Shown in pieces: positions 46,014-59,030 of a DNA stretch of 64,000 nucleotides. A model generated the notes under the pieces. That model made no database searches, had not been told where the DNA came from, and saw nothing but the letters and a program-made list of their open reading frames with translations. Origin of the DNA: Sphagnum compactum. Its lineage: Eukaryota; Bryophyta; Sphagnopsida; Sphagnales. The position numbers and the translations under genes were made by a program. The stretch covers positions 5,435,267 through 5,499,266 of the forward strand of contig OZ234502.1 of NCBI GenBank assembly GCA_965153455.1, in the 5' to 3' direction. How positions within the stretch are numbered: the first letter of the stretch is position 1; each line of letters opens with the position of its first letter.

Positions 46014-49000
46014 ATGGTTGCAGCTGTGACTTCGTCTGCTCCAACTGGTGCCCCTCTGCAGGAGCCTCAGTTACTGGAGAAGAAGACAGAGGGAGAGAAT
46101 GGACATCACTTTGGGGGTCTGCCATCAGCAGAGAAAAGCAATACTGGATTGCGGAAGCTACGAAACAGGGAGATTACCTCCAGGTACAAGGCTGCCACAG
46201 TTGTCCCTACTCCCCCAGTGGCACCACCACCTGCTGTGGGCCGTAGAAACCCTTCTCCGCTCAGACAACCTTCTCCATCCCGGCAGTCGTCTCCTGTTAG
46301 GAATCGAAGTTCTAGTGCTATGACAGTAACAACCTCGGAGGCACCTCTTCGCCATCCATCTCCAACACTAGGGCGCAGCATAAATGCACCTGATGTTCCA
46401 AAACGGGCCTTGTCTGCTGAGAGGCGGCGGCCATGGCCTGCCATCACTTCGGATGAAAAAGCAGCATCCACTAGTTCAGCAGAAGTAGCCTTGGCTAGTG
46501 TCAAGCCTCGTCCACGAAGTAGGCGGGGACCTGAACTATGGCCATCCATGTCTGCCTCTAAGCAGACAGAGTCCAATGGGATTCCTACCAATATTGGTAC
46601 GTTCGAGGGAAGAGACAAGGAAGACAGCCAGCCCTCTGATCACACCCTAAAACCTGCAGCAAATGGTGCTCAACGACCCACAGATCGATCTTCTGATCCT
46701 GCTGTAAGGTCTCCTCAACGGAAAGGGTCTCCTGTTCGCCGCCAAAGTATAGATCAAGTGGAGAATGCCCGTCCTGCCACAAATTTGCACTTGAAACCTG
46801 ACCAGCAAAGGTGGCCTGGCATCAGCAATGGGAAAGTGTTTGGGGGTGTGATGACTAGGAGTGTAGATCTTAGTACTGATAGGGAAAGGCCCCTGAGTCG
46901 GGCTGCTGCAATTCTGGTTCATGGTCGACCTGGGACTCCTTCCTCTCGAACTGCTAGGCCCACTGCCTCTCAAAGCCTCAATAGATCTGTCAATGAAGGC
47001 CACACACTGCCAGTGGGCCAATCAGTTCCTCGACGAAATCCCACACCCACCAGAGGCAGGGTGGTGCCAGATACTGGTGCTCGTGAGGCTGTGGTCCATA
47101 CTGCCGATGCTGCACAACAGAGTCGTCCAACAACAGGAAATCCCACACCTAGCAGAGGCAGGATAGAGTCAGATACTGGTGGTTGTGACACCACAGCTCA
47201 TGCTACTGATGGTGCACAACAGAGTCATTCAACTACAGGACTTGCCACTAACCATGTAAGGCAATTATCCCAGGATTCTGTGGCAACTTTGGACTCTTGT
47301 ATTATGCCATGTGATAATATGTCAGATACAGAAAGTGTGTCTTCTGGAGGCTCTGGACCAGGGTGTAGGGGGCCTGGTCGGGGTACTACTGTTCCAGCCC
47401 GTGTATGGCAAGATACAAGCAATAGATTGCGGAGGTTCTCTGAGGGAGACAGAACACGTTCATCAGAGTCTGATCTTGCAGCAGCTGGTGCCCAAGGAGT
47501 GAAGGCAGTCCGTCGCAGCAGGGTTGTGCCAATTGGATCCCAACAGTCACCAACTAGTACAGAAAGTATGTCTGGAAACATGACATCAGGATGGTCATTG
47601 TCTACAGGGCGGGTGATGAGCAACCCTGGGTCAATCCCACAACTACCTTTGTCCCCCCAACAGACAAAGGGGTCTTCATCTCTCTTGAGAGGGTTGCCAA
47701 GTCCACAGAGAACAAGGCCTGTATCTGGAACAATGGCCATTTCAGGTACTGCTCGAAATTTAGGAGGTATGATCATGAATTTTGGATTTGATGGACGGAG
47801 TAGGGGGAAGAAGGCATTGACTCAGCAAGAGGAGGCTCAGGTCCTGCGCATTTTCCACAACCGCTGGCTGCAATGGCGATTTGTGAATGCACGTGCTGAA
47901 GCAGTAATGAGTGCTCAAAAGTCAGCTGCTGAGGTGTGTACTAGACTTGAACAATGTTCACACTTTTCCATTAGCACCACCCTGCAACCTCAATTTGCAG
48001 TGCCCATATTTCTGGACCTCCCCAGTCCTTCAGTGACTGTGAGTTGTGATTAGCCTTATTGGTTTCTCTCATGTAAGGTGATGCACCTTTCCAATGAGGC
48101 ATCAAGGGCCTTACTTGCACTTACAAGGTTGTTGTGGTAAACTGCGTTCACTGTGTTCATTTCATTCCTGGCAAATCTCAGGTTGCCGCTGAAGGGACTT
48201 AGTGTCAAAATGTGTTTTGCTGCTTATCAGATCATTGGAGTTGTGTGGCACTGATGTTGGCCATGGAGCATAGTGAAGCTTGTTTTTCAATGTACATCTC
48301 TATGTGTATTTGAACACTAGCATGTTTGTTGCAATTATTACTGTGGTGTTATTCAAGTTTTTTGGTTATATCTATACCACTTCTGTGCGCAAATGTTCCA
48401 TTGCAATATGTTGTCAACAGAAATCAGATTGCTCTCTGTCTGGATTTAATATAGAGGCAGAAGAGAGAAAAAAAATTTCGTTCTTGACATTTCTCTCTGG
48501 TTCAAATGTAAGGAGGATGTGTAAGCCAGGGTTTGCTTGGGAAGGAGGAGATTTTTGGTTACTGTTGAGCCTGGCTCAGTTAGTGTCACATTCTCCAGAT
48601 TCCATTTATTTGATGTGAACAAGTGATTTGGAAGTTTTCAATCTCTTTTCATGGGTATGAACTTTCTTTCACAAATCAAAAGCTTTTACTGTTTCTGAGC
48701 AATCCTGCTCCAATTTGTGCAGAGGTCACTTTACAATGTGTGGATCAAGACCTCTGAATTGCGGAGATCTGTAGCCATGCAACGAATTAAACTTCAGCAA
48801 GCCAGGCAGGCTCACAAACTGCGTTCCATATTATCAACACATGTAAGTTCTTAGGTTTAGCCATTATTTCCCTTACCTCCATCATGTGCAGGATTGAGTT
48901 GTGCAGTGAGAAGCAATCTAAAGTTTTTTCTAGTTTATGTATCATCACACGAACCAACTGAGCCTAAGTACTCATTCTGCCAGAAAAACTGCTATGCAAG

Positions 49001-50349
49001 TCATTACAAATGTATGTGCCTGTCCAGATTAAATAATGTATGGTGTAGGAAGTTCCTTTGAAAGCACACCAGTTCCAAATGCATAAGTGTCTCCTTTGTA
49101 TGTTTCACCTAATACTGAATTTGGTCAGGTTCAGCATCTGCCTAAACATTATATAGCTTATCTGATGATGTCATTGGTTTTTGTCTTGGCAGGCAGCACA
49201 TCTGGAAAATTGGGAAGCTCTAGAGGAAGAGCACTCAAGTGCATTGAGTGGAGCCATGGAGGCACTGGAAGCTGCCATCTTGAGAGTTCCTGTAACTGGA
49301 GGTGCTAAGGTATGTAGAAACTTCACTATGATGACTTAACCAAGCACCATGCTACTACTTACAAGATGAGTGGCTAGACTCAAAATTTCACTCTTCCTCT
49401 TACAGGCAATCTATCAATTGCAGTGGACCACACCGAACACATGGTTAAGGTGCCTCTGGTAATCAAGTCTCTTACAAGAACATCTATAATGAATCACATT
49501 GGAAGATATGTGTTTGCAAGTTGTCCATTTCTCGGTAAACCCAGCGCAATATTACATTGGATAGGAGGCTTCCCTGTATAGCAACCATCCATGCATGTTG
49601 CAAAACTCTGTGCAAAACAAATTGTATAACATATTTTATGGTTGTTTGGAGATTGTGAAAGTAACACTCCTTGTACAAGGAGATTCATATGATGATATCT
49701 TGATGGATTGCTCTTGGATGTGCACCTTAATGAAGGTCTGTTGCTTTGATGTACTTCCAGGCGGATGTGAATGCTGTAGGAGAAGCACTTGGATCAGCTG
49801 TTGATGTACTGAATGCTGTGGATTTGTCTGTAACATCATTGTCACCCAAGGTAATATATTTGTTTGGATCATTTAGGAGCCAGCTGTGATCATATTGTAG
49901 GTGAAGAACAAGAAGAAGGTTTCGTATTTAGGCTTATGAAGTTGGGTATGGGACCATGGTAGTGCTGGGAAATTAACTCATGGTGTTTGCCTTAGCAGGC
50001 AGAGAATATGGACATGCTATTATCTCAACTTGCAAAGACTGCAGCTCAGGAGCGGGCCCTTCTGGAAGAGTGTGGGGACCTTTTGTCTGTTGCCACTTCT
50101 CTAGAGGTACTGAACACATGCATTTGATTCTGCACAGTCAGTTGACAGGGGAACCTCAACATTGGGCTAAAGGAACTTGTGGAATGAGTAGTTTCCAATG
50201 ACCCAACTTGGAAACTCTGAGGCAGACATGGATATTGATAAGTTGGATGTCATGGTTGTGTGATCAAGCAGGTAGAGGAGCGTAGTTTGCGTACACAATT
50301 AATTCAGCTTGAATCTGAAAAAGGACGGGCCTCAGCAACTTGGCCATGA
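46014..50349 (+). CDS. QWRF-motif protein (AUG8/EDE1/SCO3 family), microtubule-associated
   Basis: Six exons (46014-47933, 48723-48842, 49193-49309, 49761-49850, 49999-50106, 50272-50349) join in phase 0 to 810 residues. The ATG at 46014 sits in ACCATGG; the frame upstream has only non-ATG starts. Residues 1-600 are long, disordered, and rich in Ser, Pro, Arg and Thr, with repeated RRNPSPLRQPSPSR-like and NPTPSRGR segments that fit a basic microtubule-binding region. Near the end of exon 1 comes the defining NRWLQWRFVNARAEA (QWRF 620-623). Exons 2-6 form the conserved helical C-terminus: SLYNVWIKTSELRRSVAMQR, LENWEALEEEHSSAL and AAQERALLEECGDLLS. Plant relatives are the augmin subunit AUG8, ENDOSPERM DEFECTIVE1 and SCO3, which bind microtubules; which subgroup this belongs to needs a tree. 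Length is in the family range and no break is seen. Confidence 0.95.
47029..47185 (+). repeat. Internal duplication in QWRF exon 1
   Basis: Two adjacent 108-bp blocks encode NPTPTRGRVVPDTGAREAVV then HTADAAQQSRPTTG, and NPTPSRGRIESDTGGCDTTA then HATDGAQQSHSTTG. The reading frame is kept, so the duplication adds one copy of a basic Ser/Thr/Pro segment in the disordered region. The second block extends slightly beyond the end given here. Confidence 0.8.
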
Positions 50350-52356
50350 ATGGTAGGATAATGACACCCAACCATGCATGGCTGTCCACACCCTGAGGAA
50401 GGATGTGGCTTTGATTTGGTGTGGACCCAGCATGCCATTTTTGGGCAGCAAATCCTAACTCTGGAAGACAATACTGCCTCCCCCCCTCCTGGAGTGGAGA
50501 AAGCTCCTCTGGAGCTTCAGCAAGTCTGAGTTGCCGAAGCTGTAGAGGGAGATGGTGGGTTAGCAGATCTAGGAATTGCACAGCACATCAAGCAGATGGG
50601 GGAGCTTTGCACCTATGTTGGGTGGCTGCTTACAAATTGCCCAAACTACAGGTTAAGACTATCATTCTGGGCTTGCTCCTTTCCTAGTAAATTGGATCTT
50701 TGCTCATTTTGGAGCATAGCAATGTAACATAGCTTGCCAAAAGAAAGCTGGCCCTTGCCTGGCCTAGCCCCCCCCAACCCCCCATTTGGTACATGTACAT
50801 GCAGTTGTTTTCTGTGTCTTGTCAGTGTCTGAGTCTTCAAGGCAGTACCCCTACCTCAGATCAGAGAGATATGCATGACAGATTAGGGCCCTGGAAGGTG
50901 AGTTCTCTGTAATCAAGGGTGTCAGAACACATATGGCTCAATCTGTATTATCTGCCACATTCACCATTTTCAGTTTCATGCACCTTGTTGAGAGATCTAT
51001 ATTGATCTATACCCCATGCTTTCTTTGCATCTCTCTGCATCTTCTCCAAGATTTCTCACCACAATTCTTTCATGTTTGGTTGTCTTTCTTATTACACCAT
51101 ACCCCCTCCAATTCTCCTCGGAATTCTTGCATATCTGCTTGTCAAATTACTGCCTTCCCCTAGTGGCCTGGCCGCCCCCACAATTCTCGAATGCATCTTT
51201 CTAATGAAACACAGCAGCTGAATGAAAGGCAAATTTGTGCAGACGAAAGAAGATGCTTGGCATGGTGATGAAGGTGTCAGGAGTAGCTACTGACAGTCAG
51301 TGGTCTGAGTACTTACCCGGCCAGAACGTTCTAAGCTTCACTCCAACTTGCATGATGATCACGGTCTCTTCCCATTTTATTTTTCCTTTGAGTTGAAGCA
51401 AGAGATACGCCATGGTAAACCCTAAATCCCGCGTCAACTGAAATAAGAAGACAAGCGCCGTGAGTGACGGACGCATAGGTCAAATCCTATCCTTAAAGCA
51501 AGAAACAAAGCCACCGCGTGTCGTGTCGAATGCTGAGCCCCAAAGCACTGCTTGTTCCTTTGTTCTAGCTCTAGTGTACGTTGGGTACCTAAACCCTACC
51601 CCCCGCCCCATGTTTCGTATGTCAGTGATAGGTACATCTTGTGTCCTCAAAAAATGCAATTGCGTGGCAGATCTTGTGAGGATCAAAGTGGTGTACGTAA
51701 ATTGCGCAATTTTTAAATTTCCTGCCCGGCTTTTGTTGGTTGCTCTAAGTTCTAACCTACATGCAAAGTGGAAGTGCTGTTTCTTTGGTTGCATCTTTCT
51801 GCGATCCATGGATGAAACGGTTTTTTAGATGCGGAAATTAGGGCTTTTATGATGATGGAACCACATAGTCGTGGTTGGTGAGGGATTCGTTGGAGGAGGA
51901 TTGATTGCGTTCCTTCACCAGGAGATCCTGAGAAGGAGTATTCCTTGGGAAGAAGATTTACCCGAATTGTGAAGAAAATTAGTCCCCGGATGTGTATTCG
52001 AAGAATTTTTGAAGTGCAGGCGGGCAGGCTGGGGATTCTGGTGGTGCTTTGTGTAGAGAGAGAGAGAGAGAGTGCAGGGTTTGGGGAAGCAGTTCGTGAA
52101 AGGATTTTCGGAGGATTGCTTTTGATAGAAAAGTAGATTGCAAGAGCTGGTTTTGGTAAGGAATGGCGTGATGAGATTGGAGAGCAGCGTCGTGAATGAT
52201 GGGCTCGAGAGAGACAGATGCTTAAAGCGTACCTCCTATATGATGCGAGAATTCGGATGCTGCGCTACCGTAGACTAGTATTCTAAAATCTGCTGGAGAG
52301 CACTGTGTAAGGGAATGTAGGAGACGAAGGGAAACCACTGACAACGGGGGACCAAT
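50350..52356. other. Spacer between QWRF and NYN genes
   Basis: About 2 kb between two genes on the same strand. The first part is presumably the QWRF 3' untranslated region. The DNA from about 51300 is GC-richer and likely contains the NYN promoter and leader, including a GA tract at about 52052-52071. The longest frame (51460-51828) does not start with ATG and shows no motif. Confidence 0.5.
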
Positions 52357-55300
52357 ATGCTGGCATTTGAACCTGCTCCGATTTTGCTTCTGTCTTATCG
52401 GCCCCCTGCTTACCATCATAGTCGCAGTGGACTCCCGATGCGTGCTTCCAGCCAACATTCTAATGTATGTTAGTCCCCCTTTCCCGCACTTCTCTTGACG
52501 TTTGCAGTCGGCTAATGGCTATTGCCGCCAGAAAAGAAGTTCTGGACAGAATCAACAGCATATTGCTATCATAATGGCTTGCAACCTCCTTCTGTATAGG
52601 AGAGAGTCTGTAAGGCATGAGCTTCGTCTTTGGATCTCCTTTGCCCGTTTCATGCAGGATCATTTGTGTCCCTGGCCTTTCATAAGATTACATGGCCTTT
52701 TATGAATCACATGGCTCAGATGCTGAATCTTCTAACAAAGGTCCAGGTTGAAGAACAATTCTGTATACTAGCTCTTGCCTACAGTGATAATGGATGCTGC
52801 TACAGTGGTCCGCAATTATTTTGGAGGAGTGGAACATCAGAGTTGTGATTGACTAGAAATCTGATTGATATGGAATTGTACTACTATCGAATGCAAGACC
52901 TGTCTGTGTGTTTGAAACTTGAAATTTCATCACATTGTTGTTTGTGCAACAGACAAGTGTGTCATTGTGTTCTAGTTTCATGATTCTATTGAAACCACTG
53001 CAATCTGTGCACTTGTTTGCAGGACCCTGAGCCTGTGGCACCAAGAATCACTTCCAATGTGAAGCGCAATCTGCAACTTCTGAAGCTTTTCAGGGTGATG
53101 TTTTTACTAATGCTGCAGTTGATTGACATACTGCTGTTTATGTTAACAATCTTGAGCCCTTTTATCTATTCATAATGGAAAGTCTATTCAAAGGTGCGCA
53201 GCTCTAATGAGATGTCTCTGGTGTCTCTGGTGAACACATCAGAATACTGGGCAAAGCAGATAAGAAGCTTTTTGCAAATGTCAATCAGGTTAGCTGATGA
53301 GTAACTGATTAATCTTGTTGTGGTGGCAAAGTTCTATCTCTGTCAGTCTGTCAGTCTGAGATATGATGTTTGTTGCTGCTAGGAATTTGCAAAGAAGGAG
53401 TCTAGCTCACCACGTCCAACCACAAGCTACCGAAAAAAGAAGACTGATAAGCAGGATCTGCCTGATGATGTTGATACATATGAGGACCCTACAACCAGGC
53501 TCTATCAGTACGTAAATGGGAGCTCCCACTTCACTCTGATCTTCTGTTGAAGAGATCTTCCACTGAAGGGCGAGGAATGGTGTCATAGTGTAGAGTCACT
53601 GCAGGTCCTGTAAACAAGGAATCACATTTCTCCATATTTCCTGACAGATGTTCTATGAATGGCTTTGTGGATCCATGAAACAAACGCTTGCCCTCTGCTT
53701 AAAGCAACTAATTCTCATGTTGTTGGAGACCATAATGATTGACTTCAGTTTTTCTGGGAGCAATTAGTATGCTGAATTTCAATACTTCAGCAAGGGCACA
53801 TTTTGCTGAGGACAATAAGCTGTTTGGAGGAGTTTTGTTGCAAAGAATCTTGTGTGCATTGCCCAGAAGTCTGTGCAAATGTTTCATGTTATTAAACAAA
53901 CATCTGCATCCTGATAGAAATTTAGGATGCAGATGTTTTGCCTGAGATTCTGGGCTGATGTTATAATTCATCCACATCCACATCAGGAGCTGATGAAGTC
54001 AGTGGGTACTCATGGCAACTTGTCAGCATTAGTTGTGATGAGGGTGATTGTGTGACACTTTGTGAGCAACTCCCAGAAGGTTGTGACCTCACTAATTGTC
54101 ATGCTACCTTCAAAGTATTGTTGTACAGATTTCTCTGCAATCTCATAGATATGTGTATCATTGTTGCCGCAAACAAATCTGTAACCATGATCAGAAGATG
54201 GAGCAACTTGATAATTATATCTGGTCTCTGCATGAAATAACAAGATCCGTGTGTCTTCTTGTTACAGCACCGATGATGGATTTGAGTTTGCAAGGCCAGT
54301 GCTGCTAGTGGACGGTTACAACATGTGTGGCTTCTGGCCTAAATTGAAGAAATATTTCTCACGTGGTGATCTCGAAGGTGCACGTGACAAGCTTATCAAC
54401 GAACTTATCACTTTTACCCATATTCGAGGTGCAGCCCAGAAAGGGAGCCTCATTTCTTGTATCCACAGTTCTTGATGATATCCTTGATGCATTCATCTCG
54501 GGTATTCTCCTTCCTTGCAGTGCAATTTTAATCTGATGATCTTGGATGTTGGTTCTTGTGCACTGAATTTTCATCACTTGGTTGCAGGTGTGAAAGTAGT
54601 TGTTGTTTTTGATGCCACAATGTCTGGGCTACCTAACCACAAGGAAGCAGTGAATAGGTGAGCTCAGTTTGTCTGCATGCAGGCTGGTTCTTTCCAAGTA
54701 CTTGCAGTTACCCTCCCTCTTATCATGTTGAATTAAAAATGTCAAGTGTTTGTGTGTTCTGTGTCAAACCTTGTTACCCAGTTTCTTGCTCATGCATCTT
54801 AAGTTATGGAAATTATAGCTCCAGGAACAATTGATGCACATTTGGACACCTGTCTTTCTATGAGTTGTGGCCAGCTTGGAGTTTGCTCAGGAGGAGACTG
54901 TACACTTTCCCAAAATTAAGATGCAAGCTTCATTTTCACATGTTATATGCACAGATCCTCATGTACTGAAATCATGCATGGGGAATGTGGCATGCTGGGC
55001 GACAGTGTGGATGTTGTTTATGCAGCAACTTCTGATTCAGATTCCTGGATTGAGAGGGAGGTAAGTTTTACCATTCCCAATAGAAAATCCTGTAGGATTG
55101 TCTATTTGATCACATTATGAGTGCTCTAAGGGCTCACAGTAGGTGCATAAGAGAGGATCCGTTATTGGTGCTTCTTTGTTCATTACCAGGAGCTCAAGTG
55201 GAAGTTACAGTGGGTGTGGACAGGTGTTATTGTTAAGAGCAGATGGGTGTCCAAAGGTATGGGTGGCGACATCAGATAGTTTTCATCAGCAGGCTGCCCA

Positions 55301-56210
55301 TGGCTCGGTTTGTGAACTCCTTACATTTAGTTTTAAATAAAGGTTTGCTTTGAAAGATATAAATCTATAGTTGCAAGCAGTTTCCAGCTTGGGACTCATT
55401 AGTGACAAATCTGTAATTTTGCATGTATTTCTGTTATATTCATGGGGATGCTGCCTTAGCTCTGCAATATTACATTTGTGAAAAGATGATTCATAGCCAC
55501 TATCACTTGAACATTCTGTGTCTTAGGATCTGATAAAAATAGTCTTCATGCAGGGTGCATATGTTTGGAACTGCAAAACACTTATTTCTGAGGTACTGTC
55601 TGCTCATTTGGCTTTTTTGTTAGTAGCCTTGTCCCAGTTTGCTAGGGTTCAATTATCAGCAACTGCAAATCACTTTTGCAAGATGCTCAATTTCCAGGCA
55701 ACTGATGGGACTTCAGTTTTTACTTAGCTATGAAGAGGCATCCAAGTTGATGCTCTGTTGTCTCTTGCATAACTAAGAAAGCTTATGCTGATGGCTAGAT
55801 CAAAGATGCCAAGAAGCAGCTGCAGGCACTGCTGCATGATGATTCGTATGTAAAACCTTTACCTTGCCTTACACTTGCAAATTATTACTAGCACAATGTT
55901 AATGAATCTCCATTGTCACTGACTTTTTGTGTCTGCAGTCATTTATTGCTGATTTCCCTTGTGTGGATCATGCTGATGAAACTGTTATAAAGGTTTTGTG
56001 TGGATGTAAGTGTCTTCTCCACTCTGCAAGCCCAAAGTGTAACAGTCCATCATATCAGCCTTCATGATGATCTTGGAGAGGTTGATGGTGTTGGATGTTA
56101 ATAGCATGTACTCAACAAAAGGCAAACTTTTGGAGCACAACTTGGATCCAGAGGTACGGGATGCTCTACAGGCTTTAAAGCACAAGTTGGCCCAGGTTGA
56201 ACGCAGCTAA
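52357..56210 (+). CDS. YacP-like NYN-domain protein (putative organellar ribonuclease)
   Basis: Eleven exons join in phase to 322 residues: 52357-52464, 52508-52609, 53023-53094, 53383-53507, 54268-54428, 54588-54657, 55006-55060, 55224-55307, 55554-55592, 55799-55845 and 56105-56210. Exons 3-11 are secure, matching the plant YacP-like family: PRITSNVKRNLQLLKLF, PTTSYRKKKTDKQDLPDD, PVLLVDGYNMCGFW (Asp151), VKVVVVFDATMSGLPNHKE (Asp198), TSDSDSWIERE, CPKVWVATSD (Asp249), QQAAHGSGAYVWN, and the tail GKLLEHNLDPEVRDAL. Conserved acidic residues of the PIN-like NYN nuclease fold are kept. The bacterial relative (YacP/Rae1) is a ribonuclease linked to translation; plant versions are expected in plastids. 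Exons 1-2 are less certain: they were chosen because ATG, GTATGT/GTAAGG donors and phase 0 fit, and exon 1 (MLAFEPAPILLLSYRPPAY) resembles a targeting peptide. No disruption was seen in the core. Confidence 0.85.
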
Positions 56211-56528
56211 CCACCCATCAATAGACTAGTTGGAGAGGACAAGCAGCCTGTGGACCTATCAAAAGGTGATTTCTTTTGAAACTCTCATGTAGTTTGTCCA
56301 AGGAATTTGTTGAATTGTAACGCTGGTGTGAGCAACAGACTCCAAAAAGTCTGTACTTTTCTACATTAAGGTCAGCCATTGTGATGCGTTTGGTGGAAGA
56401 TGTGCATTTTAGGCTTTTCATGAGACAAGCTTTTAATTGATGTGTCTAGGAACCTCAAAGACAGACACTTAGCAAAGAGCAAGAAACTGATGAAAGTGAG
56501 ATGCGAAATCCTTTGATGATGCAGCATT

Positions 56529-56651
56529 GTGTAAGAGGAAGCACTGACAAATCAAGAGCTTAACAGATCCTGCACCATCAACAGTTGTTTGTGTAAAAGG
56601 AAGGACCAACAAATCAAGAGCTTACACATCCTGCACCATCAACATTCATGA
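56529..56651 (+). repeat. Tandem duplication, 62 bp x 2, in NYN 3' flank
   Basis: GTGTAAGAGGAAGCACTGAC at 56529 recurs as GTGTAAAAGGAAGGACCAAC at 56591. Both copies continue AAATCAAGAGCTTA and CATCCTGCACCATCAACA with few differences. Confidence 0.85.
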
Positions 56652-58229
56652 AGCATTCCTGATGTATGTAAATCCATCACCTGACCTTTGGAGGGTATTG
56701 AAGTGCAGTAGTAGCTAGTTGTGCAGAATTTTGGAAGGTGATGTGTGCACTTTCTTTTTGTGTACCTTCTTTTTAATTTGAGTGAATATCTTCATGGCAG
56801 AGCTCATATATTGGAGACTGGAACTCACCATGCAGGTTGCTTGTGAGATTTCAACCTCAGGAAATCACGAAAGAGAAGCAGTTCATGAAATGGGCAAAAG
56901 GAAGTTGCAATCAACTGCAGTGAGGAACTTGTGCTGAAGGTAGGTGCTAAATATTATTCAAATGCAAGAGAGTTCAAAAAAGAGTGCTGATTCCGGGATA
57001 ATTTATATTGTTGGAAATATTATGGTACACTTAAAGCCTCTGCAATGCAATTTGCTGTTGCAGTTGATTAATTGATCCCCATTTGTGCTACAAGGCACTA
57101 TAGAAGATTAATTTGGAGTGGGGGCAATAGTTATTGTTGTTGTGGCCAGTTGAAATGCAGGCTTTCAGGAACACTCTCCTCATGCTGAGATCTATGGCCA
57201 AGGATCTATACCAATCTCCTATCAGGTCTCTACATGAAAGGCACAGATGCTTGTCACATAAATTTGCTAATTAACCTGCCAATTGAAGGTTGTCACTAGA
57301 GTCCTCATCAACTGTTCTCACAGATTCTGACATCAAATATCTGGGACCTAATGCTTGCAGGCATGTACTTTCTCAATACGGGAATGTAAATTGCCTTCCA
57401 CAGATTCTAAACATTCATGAATTTTTGGTCTGTCGGTACAACAGGAATTTGTGGAATTGTTGAAAACTGAGCAAATATATGCTCCTTTCTATGCCCATTG
57501 GGAGATATGTTTTTAAAAGTGCATGTTAATAATTCCTCACCACCATCTAGTGTTGACAAGAAACAGGGTCGTACACATGAGAACCTAAAAATGTGAATTG
57601 ATTGTTGTTATAAGACATTAAGGAAGGATGCACACTCTTTTGGACATGTTAAAACTAGACAGGAATTGGCATTACTGAAAGGCCATTGAATGGTTTCCAA
57701 GTTTGCAATAAGCTGAAAGAGTCTCCCTAAAACTGAAACTAGTGTGAGAGAAGTAAAGAGGGTTTACAATATAGGTTACTGAGGTGGAACCTTGATAACT
57801 CAGTTGTGATTAGTTCACAAATGAGTCATAATCTCATAACATGTTTCCAATGAATGGTGCACGGTTAGGTGGTGCTGGATCACATAATCTCCTTTTAGTA
57901 TGCTAATAATCCTCACACAGTGCAGTGTCATTCATAATTGGCTATGGGATCAGTAAGCAGCAACTTTAAAACTTAAAACTTCAAAAATTGTAGGTCTGTC
58001 TCAAGGATCAATTCTAGAGTCTGGAAAACAACACATAATTCAACCTTGTAGGGAATGTAGATGTTGGCCAGAGTGAACCAGCACCCACGAATTCACCAGT
58101 TGGCTGTTCTGTCCATAGGATGGGCTGCATTCTTTCATCCAGTTCCTGACCCTGCATTAACATTGTACACAGTCAACCTTTTTTGGCTGCTGACCTTTCA
58201 CCCTTTTTTTTTTGGGGTGTTTTTTTTCC

Positions 58230-59030
58230 AACCCTGACCATACTACCCTCCAACCTACCTACCTTACTAACCTAGCTACATTATTGACCTATATCTTGGC
58301 CCTACCTACCAACCCTCTATCTTTTTGTGACTAAATCTCTCTCTTGACAAAACTTTTGTTTATTTTTGGTTAAACCTCTACGTGAAGGCAAAACTTATAT
58401 CTTTTCAACTAAATTTATGCCTTTCAACAAAACCTCTATATCTCCTTGGCTAAACTAATATCTCTCAACAAAACGTCTATCTTTTTTTCATTAAACCTTT
58501 ACCACTTGGAAAAACTTTCAATTCTTCCTCGTTAAACCTATACCTCTTAACAAAACCTCCATCTTTTCATAGCTAAACCTCTGCATGTTAGCAAAACTTC
58601 TATCTCCTTTTTATTAAACATCTATCTCTTGATTAAACTTTTATTTTTTCATGGCTAAACTTTTATCAACAAAACTTTTGTTTCATCATGGCTAAGCTTA
58701 TACATATTGGCAAAACCTCTAACTCTTGACAAAACCTTTTATATCTTCTTGAATTAACTTAAAAGCTTTTTTTTTAATAAATTTTTTTGACAATTCTTTT
58801 TGGTTAACATGTTCACCTAGCTATCCTATTAACCTAACTACATTATTGACCTAAGTTGCTTCTTATTTACATATATACCTACCTACCTAACCAACAACCT
58901 ACCTATTTATCTATTTTTGAACTTACCTACATAATTGCTTACTGACCTAACTACCCACCTAGACACCTACTTATCCACTTATTTACCTACTTACCTACCG
59001 ACCCACCTACCTACCTCTCACTTACATGAT
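58230..59030 (+). repeat. 41-bp minisatellite flanked by CTAC simple repeats
   Basis: Between about 58330 and 58750, nine or so degenerate units with GGCTAAACCTCTA and CAAAACTTCTATCT cores recur about every 41 bases. Both sides carry ACCTACCTAC-type runs. The block CCTARCTACATTATTGACCTA appears on both sides (58267 and 58831). No coding sense. Confidence 0.75.

Noticed and set aside
46106-46618. 170-codon minus-strand frame in QWRF exon 1
   Set aside because: It is the antisense shadow of a GC-rich coding exon; the QWRF frame has clear family motifs and this one has none.
51460-51828. 122-codon frame between the QWRF and NYN genes
   Set aside because: No ATG at its start, no motif, and the first NYN exon with a better context lies downstream.
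52508-52705. Reading straight through as one 66-codon frame instead of ending at the GTAAGG donor
   Set aside because: It stops without joining the NYN exons; splicing at 52609 gives a phase-0 join to the conserved exon at 53023.
54429-54500. Extra coding segment reading VLDDILDAFISG between NYN exons
   Set aside because: Including it breaks the phase and the family spacing between the LITFTHIR helix and the VKVVVVFDA strand; it lies in the intron.
55929-55997. Possible extra NYN exon reading SFIADFPCVDHADETVIK
   Set aside because: The acceptor is good, but direct joining of 55845 to 56105 restores exact family spacing between the IKDAKKQL helix and GKLLEHNL, so the extra exon was left out.
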